From: Melampsora larici-populina 98AG31
Taxonomy: Eukaryota > Basidiomycota > Pucciniomycetes > Pucciniales > Melampsoraceae
Assembly: GCF_000204055.1 (NCBI RefSeq)
Contig: NW_006768766.1
Coordinates: forward strand, 296,350-360,349
Direction of reading: 5' to 3'
DNA: 64,000 bases
Position numbers and translations under genes: made by a program. The notes beneath the pieces are model-generated. The model saw only the letters and a list, made by a program, of their open reading frames with translations. It was not told the origin of the DNA and ran no database searches. How positions within the stretch are numbered: position 1 is the stretch's first letter; the number at the start of each line of letters is the position of its first letter. Below are positions 57,062 through 64,000 of the stretch, piece after piece.

Positions 57062-57254
57062 CAGTCAAGCCTGTGCGCTCACATAATTTGGGTGGAAGAC
57101 TTTTGCTATGCATTTTCATGGGTTATGCAATTCCGTTGTCAAATTTGGCAGTAAAAATTATGAAGATTAAGAATTTTTTGTATGCATTATCACGGGTTAT
57201 GCATTATCATGGGTTATGCAGCTGCACAGGTATGCAATTGCATGGGTTTGACTG
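57062..57254. mobile_element. 193-bp TA-flanked MITE, absent from the equivalent site in copy 1
   Basis: Ends CAGTCAAGCC and GGTTTGACTG are flanked by TA (57060-57061 and 57255-57256). In copy 1 the same place reads CATCTACATACATA with a single TA, so this is a clean filled/empty pair. The interior holds direct repeats of TGCATTATCA(T/C)GGGTTA. The CAGT(C) terminus is shared with the large mariner element (CAGTCGATCC), but the rest differs. Confidence 0.75.
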
Positions 57255-57429
57255 TACATACACATAAATACACAACTGTCCCGTTAAATCCATTTCCATT
57301 GGTTCCAAACAAACCAGTAGAAACAGGGACTAGTAAAGAACATTCCAATAAACATTTACTGTAATGTCTGACTACTATCTGTACCTGGGTGTAGGGTGAG
57401 TTAAAAACTGATAAAAGTGAGAGAGAAAT

Positions 57430-57780
57430 GAGATGATTGATTTCCTGAGGCAACTTTTCCAGCTTGAACCCTGCCAATGATTACAGTATTTATCAAGACC
57501 TGAAATCATGTATCAGTGATCAAGAGAAAATAGGCACCCTAAGATGATCACAATGATGTGAGTAGTAGGAACTAAGACCTGAGATCATGTTCAATACTCT
57601 TTGTCTCACACAGACATGGAGAAAATGTGATGTTGTGAAAATCCTGTTCCTTCAGTTTTCCTCCTTTTTCTCACTGTACCAAATCCCCTTTTCTCTCCAA
57701 GATACACCCTCACTCTGTTGGCTCAGGAAATCAATCATCTCATTTCTCTCTTGCTTTTAGGGTGTATCTTGGAGAGAAAA
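57430..57780. repeat. Inverted block inside copy 2, with inverted-repeat borders
   Basis: The order GAACCCTGC...ACCTGAAATCATGTATCAGTGATCAAGAGAA...CATGGAGAAAA...CAGTTTTCCTCCTTTTTCTCA is the reverse complement of copy 1 from about 44660 to 45046. An inverted repeat based on GAGAAATGAGATGATTGATT lies at about 57424-57443 and again, inverted, at about 57729-57748. A second perfect inverted repeat, TTTTCTCTCCAAGATACACC, lies at 57689-57710 and 57759-57780. The block is therefore an inversion relative to copy 1. Confidence 0.65.
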
Positions 57781-57804
57781 GAATCATGCATGTCAACTAC
57801 AATA

Positions 57805-57962
57805 GAGGCTCTCGGAATAGACCCAGTTCCAACAAAACCTGGTTGACCCAGTTGATTTTTGGCAGTAACTTTGTGTATCAACTTGAAATTTGCTGACAGC
57901 TCCTAGCCAAAAAAAAAACTGGGTCAATTGGGTTTTCTGAAACTGGGTCTACTTTGAGAGCC
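57805..57962. mobile_element. 158-bp inverted-ended insertion in copy 2
   Basis: Bounded by GAGGCTCTCGGAATAGACCC and the inverted GGGTCTACTTTGAGAGCC; copy 1 lacks it (…CTACAATATCTAATAACTTTAG). The flanks ACAATA and ACGAATA look like a slightly altered target duplication of about 6-7 bp. The interior is non-coding and contains a second GGGTC/GACCC pair, so it could fold into a hairpin. Superfamily unassigned. Confidence 0.55.
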
Positions 57963-58810
57963 ACGAATATTCAAGAACTTTAGATCAACTCTCTGACTTG
58001 CTTGTTGGGATATTGAAATAATTCTTTATGTGGATTGTTTTTACAGCCATTGAAATGTTGCTTGTTGCTCATTTTTGAAAAAGGAAAAGGAAAATAAAAG
58101 TTTTTACTTGATAAAAGTGTGGCTGTAGTTGTTCAGGGTAGAAAATTTCCAATTATGTCAACTATCAACAAAGATCTGGAACATTCAAAGATATATATAT
58201 CATGTATCTACATCACACATAGATCAATTTTAAGTGTAGAAATCAATAATTTGAGAATTGATCACTTGATTATCATATATATATTGATTTTGACTGGTAG
58301 AAATAGTCAGTGAAGACTAGTTTTTCATATATCAAATGGTCTACGTCAGAAAAAATAAAAAAAAGATAAAATCATGTGCTTTTTTGTATGAGGAAGGTTT
58401 ATGAAAGGTTACCGTGTGTAAAATACACTTGATTAAACATCTTTTACTTTGATTTGTTTTGATGGAATTTAATGAGGAATTCTCATATCTTCAAGTTTAG
58501 CTTGAAACTTCCTCCAATTTTTTTCTTTGATAAAAGTGGATTTTTAAAATGTATTTTAATTGAAACTGGTTTTGAGTGTCTTCAAGATTTTTTTGGATTA
58601 GTTTTGGATCAATCTGAAATACCTCTTTATATTTTCAGTCTGGTATGAATGATGTTATCAAAAGGAAGCAATTCATCTGTTAAAAATCATTGGTTGGTGT
58701 CACCAATTGTGGATTGTTTGATTTGTTAGAAGAGGGAGCTGCAGGTTGTTGCTTGGAGATATTTTTCTGTCTTTTCTTAGTGTTGAAAGGTAAGGAATTT
58801 TGAAGACCTC

Positions 58811-60424
58811 TTATTGTAGAGGATCATCTGTAATGTCTGTAATAATTGGTGGTGGTGGGTCAAACATCCTACTGGAACTTTCTTTCTTAGGACCTGAAGC
58901 AGTGCTTGAATCCAGGTTCTGTTTTGAGGTTCTAGCCGTTGGAACTGTGGTCTTTTGAAATTCTTGAGGATAATTGTCTTCAATCTCTTCAAGATATGCC
59001 TTTTGTTTACTCCCAGGAACATTAGGATTGGAACCCCAGTTTGGCTGAAAATTCTGTTCCATGGGTCTCTTTTGAGTTGACACAAACTTATTGCCAGCAC
59101 CAAAACTTGGATTTGTGCTTGGTAAGTAGTTTGATGTAGATGATGGACCATTCCAAGGCAAAGGTGTCCGGCCAGCTCCTTTAAGCAAATGTTTTTGGTT
59201 ATCAATGGCGTGGGTAGGAATTGCCATATTAGGCCCACCTCCAAGTGCAGCAAGGTTTTGAAGATGGCCGGGTCCACCTTGGACTGTGCTTTGACTTATC
59301 GCTGCGCTGATTCGAAGTCCCGGCCTATTGGTTACAGGATCTCTTACAACTTCTACCTTCTGTGTTTTTATTGATGTAACCTCCGTTCCAGAACCATCGT
59401 GGCCGTGTGGAAAAACTTGATAACTCGCTTGAGCACTCTGAAAAATTGGTTTTTCGGAGTGTCCAACGGAGAGAGCAGTGGGATTTTGATTATACCTATC
59501 TAGAGTTTGCGGCTTCTGTGCATGTCGTTCAATGGCGTTCGATGTCAAGATGTGAGAGGGAGTCGCGTCCCTCGACGGGGCTACTATGAGTTGAGAGTTG
59601 CGATCCACACTGTTCGATGGTAAAATTGGTTTTGTAATGGTCAAAGCATTAGAATTTTCAGTCGCCGTATTTGGATCACCACGAACGGGTGCTTTGCGTG
59701 GTGGTCCTCTCGGTGCGGTTGAGCTTGCTCGTACAGCTTCCTGGGAATTGGTATTTGACTTGTCTTTGTGAGAAGGAGCCGGTTGAGGCATTTCGTTAGG
59801 GTTATTGGGGCCATTGGGATTCTTTGGTTTTACCGGATGGCTGGCCACATTCGAACCTCCCCTGGAGTCGTTCGGTGGTTGTGGTGGGCTTCCACCATTC
59901 GAACTCTCAGAAGGGGTAGGGTCATTTTGTGCACCCTTGAAATTACTTCGATTTGGCACGGGTCCTTCTTCGGGTCGAATGACTACCGCATCTTGGGCAG
60001 GGTTGATAACTTTCTCATCCTTAGATTTAAAGAAGTTTAATTTTGCAAACCAATGTTTAATCTTTTCCCAGAATTTGATCGGCCAACTCGAGAAGAAGGT
60101 TCGGACCTTGCCCATAAACTGACTGCCTCTTGTATCATCACCGGCCAATGATTCAAAATATCGGCTATCTTTTGGTATTCCTCCAGTTTTTCCTATTGGT
60201 CCGACACTTTTATCAGATGTATCGAGTCTGGGTGAAGGATATACTTTGTTACCTCTGTTTACGTCAGTGAAGACAGTCTTTCCCCCACCAGACTCCTTCA
60301 CGTCTCTAGCCATCGACCCGTCCAAGGCACCTTCCAAGCCCACTGCGGGATAAGAACAACTCCAGTCAACCAATCCGCAAAGAATCAGAAGACTATAGGT
60401 GAACAAAATGCAAAAAGATTTCAT
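58811..60424 (-). CDS. Secreted low-complexity protein (537 aa)
   Basis: ATG at 60424 with a TATATAAG box on the minus strand at 60454-60447. Residues 1-24 are a signal peptide (FCILFTYSLLILCGLVDWSC). The mature part has a short amphipathic, Trp-rich region at about 110-130 (FFSSWPIKFWEKIKHWF). From about 160 it becomes a Pro/Asn/Gly/Ser/Lys-rich disordered region to the end (FDPPPPIITDITDDPLQ). No cysteines cluster and no known domain is seen. It may be a cell-surface or apoplastic protein of the fungus, by inference. The 3' part is duplicated at 46321-47255 and a diverged relative of the Trp-rich region occurs at 61411-61668. Single exon and uninterrupted; an upstream TTG-started extension was rejected in favour of this ATG. 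Confidence 0.7.
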   Translation of the reverse strand: MKSFCILFTYSLLILCGLVDWSCSYPAVGLEGALDGSMARDVKESGGGKTVFTDVNRGNKVYPSPRLDTSDKSVGPIGKTGGIPKDSRYFESLAGDDTRGSQFMGKVRTFFSSWPIKFWEKIKHWFAKLNFFKSKDEKVINPAQDAVVIRPEEGPVPNRSNFKGAQNDPTPSESSNGGSPPQPPNDSRGGSNVASHPVKPKNPNGPNNPNEMPQPAPSHKDKSNTNSQEAVRASSTAPRGPPRKAPVRGDPNTATENSNALTITKPILPSNSVDRNSQLIVAPSRDATPSHILTSNAIERHAQKPQTLDRYNQNPTALSVGHSEKPIFQSAQASYQVFPHGHDGSGTEVTSIKTQKVEVVRDPVTNRPGLRISAAISQSTVQGGPGHLQNLAALGGGPNMAIPTHAIDNQKHLLKGAGRTPLPWNGPSSTSNYLPSTNPSFGAGNKFVSTQKRPMEQNFQPNWGSNPNVPGSKQKAYLEEIEDNYPQEFQKTTVPTARTSKQNLDSSTASGPKKESSSRMFDPPPPIITDITDDPLQ

Positions 60425-60446
60425 CTTCAGATCAAAGATGAGTACT

Positions 60447-60454
60447 CTTATATA
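60447..60454 (-). promoter_or_regulatory. TATA box of the secreted-protein gene
   Basis: TATATAAG on the minus strand, 23 bp before the ATG at 60424; the leader would be short. It lies outside the duplicated segment, so copy 1 lacks this promoter. Confidence 0.4.
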
Positions 60455-61410
60455 CCGATGCAATATTCAGTGGTGGTGTTTAAGGAAATAATCAGCTAAG
60501 TGCACCATATCATTTGAAGCAGTGAAGTGCATCATACCTGGAAAGAAAGGGTAAGTTGTACGTTCTGTGCTTGTGAAGCTGACGATGATCCAATAAGGTA
60601 GACTACCGGTCTGTAAGATCAGTGCTGAGAGCACCGAGTGGTATAAGGATTGTATAGCTGCAAGATCACAAAGCGTAATGCGCAAGGAAATGGACAAATA
60701 TTTCGAAAAAGTTGCTCGAAGAATGAATTGGAAGGATCGTAAAAAGCTGGTCACAAACGTGGAGGTCAAGAAAGATAGACGGTCGCATATATATTCGGCT
60801 GAGGCTGCTGTTTATATAACTAGCCTGAGTAACAGAAAATACTCGGTTTGAGATCAAGATAAAGTGCTACAGAACCTCGTGACTTTCTTGAGGAACTGGT
60901 CTATCCGCCTGGTTTTCGAAAGTTGTAAACTATACAAGGGTCGAGACTTGGATACTGCGCCTCTATAACGAGTGCCCTCATACCATTTTCAAAGCAAGCG
61001 ATTGAAGGCGACTGCCGCGCAAGCCATCAGATTATCAGATTTCGCACACACCCGCAATCACAGTATACGGAGGGACAGGCGGTAATGGAGAATACAAGTG
61101 CTGCTGGCCGAGCCAACGTTGAAACATCTCAAACTTCGAACTCTCAGCAAAAAGTTGATCAACTATACCAACGCATGACGAAAGTATTGGGTATATTCTG
61201 GGTGCCACTCTTCTTTTCTGACCGTCCCGATGGCCTGAATGGCAAGAGTAAAGACAGTGAGCCTCAGGATCAGGCTGGACACATTATCCAGTTCGTTTAG
61301 CTGACAGTTGCTAAAGGCTGAATCCAACTGCCCCCTGGACCCGGCCCCGGTCCCAATTTTTTGGGGGTTAAGTTTGATTTTTTTAGCTTCTTCAAATCTT
61401 CAATAACCCA
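60455..61410. other. Intergenic
   Basis: No gene assigned. A 71-codon plus-strand frame from ATG 61085 (MENTSAAGRANVETSQTSNS) ends at 61300 and looks unremarkable. A GC-rich CCCCTGGACCCGGCCCC run lies at about 61331-61347. Confidence 0.3.
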
Positions 61411-61668
61411 TCAAAGTATACTAGGATTCAATTCAGCAGAGCTTCCTGAGTACCATTGCTTGATTTTTTTCCAGACTTTGACCGGCCCATCACCAAAGAA
61501 GGAGGAGAGTTTTTTCAGAAATGTCTTCTTGTCTTCTTGAGCCAGCTTCTTTGGTTGACTTGCATTGTTAGTTTGACTCCCTCTTGCATTATTACCGGTG
61601 AATGGTTGCACCCCCTTCAGAAAAAACCCTCTTTCTCTGTTTTTTTGTGGTGTACTGCCCACATCCAC
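61411..61668 (-). pseudogene. Diverged fragment of a paralogue of the secreted protein
   Basis: A minus-strand open segment contains NARGSQTNNASQP followed by KKLSSFFGDGPVKVWKKIKQWY. This aligns with DTRGSQFMGKVRTFF...PIKFWEKIKHWF of the intact secreted protein at 58811-60424. The shared pattern is RGSQ...FF...P-x-K-x-W-x-K-I-K-x-W-aromatic. It has no ATG in frame, no signal peptide and a stop shortly after, so it is a fragment or an internal exon of a relic. The frame could extend upstream through a spliced exon that I could not identify. Confidence 0.5.
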
Positions 61669-63066
61669 AGCTTCCTGTCAGGTTCACTGGGGGTGGTATC
61701 TGGAATCATTAATACAAATACCTGGCACATAGCTGTACCCTACAGTGGGGGTTTATGATGACAAGGGACAATCACAGCAAACAATAACCCAATGGCCTTA
61801 TGTATGATTTTTTTGGTGGTGTTGTTGTAGTTTGTGGCAACCCTGAATATTTTCAAGTGCCCTGATATGATGAAAACTGGCAGTCTGGATCAGCAATTTC
61901 TATATACCATTACCGGTCTACCACATCTATGATCTAGTGATATAGGAAACAGTTTTAGGTGCAAGGCTTCAAATATCAAAAAGGTACAAGGTACCTGCAC
62001 AATTTTTTTCTGACCATGAGTTTACTATTTTGTCTTTTGGTCCTCCACTTCTTGCACACGTTCTGGTTTTATTCTGCTTTATACTCTTTATACTCCATCT
62101 TAGTTGGAAATTCTTCCAATTCTGTCAGCTCTTTTCACCTCGAGGTTCTTTCATCAACTTGCTTCATCTCTGTCAATTGGTCCACAACAAAGCTGAATCA
62201 AATCAAGCATTGTATGGAGTTGCTCAATAAAAACCCTTTAACTTTGTTCTGCCTCATGTCTATGCATGTCTATTACATTTTGAGAAGGTCACCCCAACTT
62301 TTGTCAGTTTCAAACATGTCAGACTCATTATTCAAGTAAAAATTAAATTACATAATTCAAACCTGCTACATTCAAACTTCAAACCTAAGTTTAACTCTTT
62401 AAATAGATTTGTTACCTCACCAAATTACCTCTGTTTCATTGTCAGTTCACTGAGGAAAAAGGAGGTGTAAGTGTTTCTCTTCTTACAGATTCACAAATCC
62501 AAGTGACAAGTATTGAACTTTTGTACACTTCTCCTATCTTATATGGACTATTGTTGTTCTTGTACCTTTTAAATTTGTATAGGTCTTTTCATTTTGCCTG
62601 TGGTCTTCAGAGCCATTAAGACTTGCATACAATTTCTGGCGTTCAACTTCAAGACATCATTATAGGTGTCACAAGTCTCTTTCATCATTGCACTTTTCAC
62701 TTCAAAAGGACTATAAAAGGATTAAAATTAATAGGTCAAATAGTTACATTTGAGCTAATTATATTCAAAAGTTTTCCTCTTTTGTTCTCTTGAATTTAAC
62801 TTTTGTTGCTTTAATCACTGATCCTTCTTTTCAATTACATGTATCTATTGTCTATTGGTATCAGAACAAGGTTATGATAAGCACCTGGTTCCAACTCTAC
62901 AGTACAAAGATTGAACTTCTTTCAGGGAATTATCACTTAAATTTGTATCCTCCTCTTGATCAATTTTTTTTGACCCAAACTTAACCATACTCAGCTTTCT
63001 TTCTTGGCTCAGAGGATTTCAAATATTAATCCATACCATACTTTTTATCTACCTCCAAGAACACAA
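61669..63066. other. AT-rich gene-poor stretch
   Basis: Long AT-rich sequence with only short frames (for example 61959-62339 plus, hydrophobic by composition). No element termini or RNA gene recognised. Confidence 0.35.
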
Positions 63067-63689
63067 CACTGTGAACATCATTCAACTTCCCCAATTTGGA
63101 AGAGGAAAATGATTAATAGTACAGCTTGTCATAAAAGGATCCAATACTGCACACCTGAGCCATAACACCCACACTACATAAGTGCAGCAAGCAAAATATA
63201 TAGGTGTCTATTGTGTACATACAGGTCTGTTCAGTTTTTTGCCCATCAGAATAAATAAATCACATGTTATACCCCATGTAACTTTTTTGACTTTAAAAGA
63301 ATTGTCCCAAACATTCACTACATATAATTCTGTAGCTGCTCAGGCAATATTGTTGAAGCTCTTTCTTAGTAACAGAAAGGGTGTTAAACACAGTTGAGTT
63401 GATGAGATTACACCAAGACGTTGAGTCAGTGTATGTAGTCAATCTTTTGAATGCTTTTGTCAATCTGAAAAAAGTTACAGCATGTATTACATATGAACAA
63501 CCTATCCTGATAAGTAGATAACTGAGCAGAACTGTATGTACATGATAACCAGCTATTCACTGAGCCTGCTACACATATGTAGTGTGGGTGTTATGGCTCA
63601 GGTGTGCAGTGATAGATAATTTTATGAAAAATCATACTGCCAATCACTTTTTCCTGCCCACTTGGGGAAATTGAATAATGTTTGTAGTG
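63067..63689. mobile_element. 623-bp CACTG-ended MITE with CAA target duplication, copy 2
   Basis: Begins CACTGTGAACATCATTCAAC and ends ATGTTTGTAGTG; CAA flanks both sides (63064-63066 and 63690-63692). It has the same length as the copy at 6403-7025 and aligns along its whole extent, with scattered substitutions. Same imperfect inverted-repeat layout and no ORF. Two equally long copies with different 3-bp duplications show that this is a genuine transposable family of CACTA type. Confidence 0.75.
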
Positions 63690-63692
63690 CAA

Positions 63693-64000
63693 TAGTATAA
63701 TCTTTAGTTCTCCTTGACTATCCAAAATCCAATCAAGATGGCAACACCAATTCTTGAAATACTCAAATTAAGGCTAGAACATTGCATGTTTCAGGTCCAA
63801 TGGACCTTTATAAAATAGTTGATTTCTTTTGATGAACTTTCACCGTTGCCTCCTCCATTCATTATTAATTGGTACTGTACAAAGTTGGTAAAAGAATCAA
63901 AGTTAAGATATATGTCTGAATGTTGGGTCTTACAAAGATTTCAAGCCCTACACTTCAAGTCATACTTGAAAGTATACTACATTTCACCATGTAAATATCC
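63693..64000. other. Unassigned right edge
   Basis: AT-rich sequence with nothing recognisable before the window ends. Confidence 0.3.

Larger units (their letters stand above)
55513..59397. repeat. Segmental duplication, copy 2 (partner 42686-47256)
   Basis: Matches copy 1 from CTTTTATAGAACGGTAACTG to CAGAACCATC. It lacks the GC-rich insertion of copy 1. It carries instead a 193-bp TA-flanked MITE (57062-57254), a 158-bp inverted-ended insertion (57805-57962) and an inverted block at about 57430-57690. It ends within the complete secreted-protein gene, the remainder of which lies outside the duplication. Confidence 0.85.

Noticed and set aside
60467..60857. Minus-strand frames upstream of the secreted-protein gene
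   Set aside because: No ATG in good context, no splice link to the downstream gene and no domain.
62030..62339. Hydrophobic plus-strand frames in AT-rich DNA
   Set aside because: Overlapping frames of similar length in the same AT-rich region; composition artefact.

Overview
The window looks like a repeat-rich, AT-rich fungal chromosome segment. Genes have short GT-AG introns, and homoserine dehydrogenase and CCR4 orthologues are present. Small secreted proteins, F-box/LRR paralogues, LINE, Ngaro-like, Copia and Tc1/mariner elements occur together, which best fits a rust fungus (Pucciniales, Basidiomycota). That placement is an inference; no species is asserted. Coordinates of spliced genes were worked out by hand from splice sites and reading-frame phase.

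Left part (1-18 kb): the window opens inside a large, minus-strand low-complexity Ser/Gln/Asn/His protein gene. From about 3 to 11 kb only relics were found: a TA-flanked 164-bp MITE, a decayed Ty1/copia pol with one LTR, 623-bp CACTG-ended MITEs, a possible copia gag fragment, a decayed coiled-coil gene and two GC-rich patches. A nearly complete but inactivated Ngaro/DIRS-type tyrosine-recombinase retrotransposon occupies 11.58-17.82 kb, with the split direct repeats expected of that order.

Centre (18-42.6 kb): two intact host genes, homoserine dehydrogenase (HOM6-like) and a glutathione S-transferase-like protein. They are followed by a Tad-like LINE with its poly(A) tail, then a 4,235-bp Tc1/mariner element with ~115-bp inverted repeats. 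This element holds a DD34E transposase with a nonsense codon and, on the opposite strand, an intact eight-exon passenger gene. A small TA-flanked MITE follows. Then comes a gene-poor stretch with several small candidate secreted proteins (31.9, 36.2-36.6, 38.2-38.5 and a broken one at 38.6-38.9 kb), ending in CCR4 (LRR plus deadenylase nuclease).

Right part (42.6-64 kb): a segmental duplication of about 4 kb (42.69-47.26 and 55.51-59.40 kb) brackets two tandem F-box/LRR paralogues and a decayed coding relic. Only the right copy carries a complete gene for a 537-aa secreted low-complexity protein; the left copy has just its 3' part. The two copies act as filled/empty-site controls for several small insertions and for one internal inversion. 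A diverged paralogue fragment of the secreted protein and a second 623-bp CACTG MITE close the window. Apart from CCR4, HOM6 and the GST-like gene, most of the sequence is mobile-element-derived or fast-evolving accessory material. Several element reading frames carry TGA codons consistent with C-to-T change at CpG.
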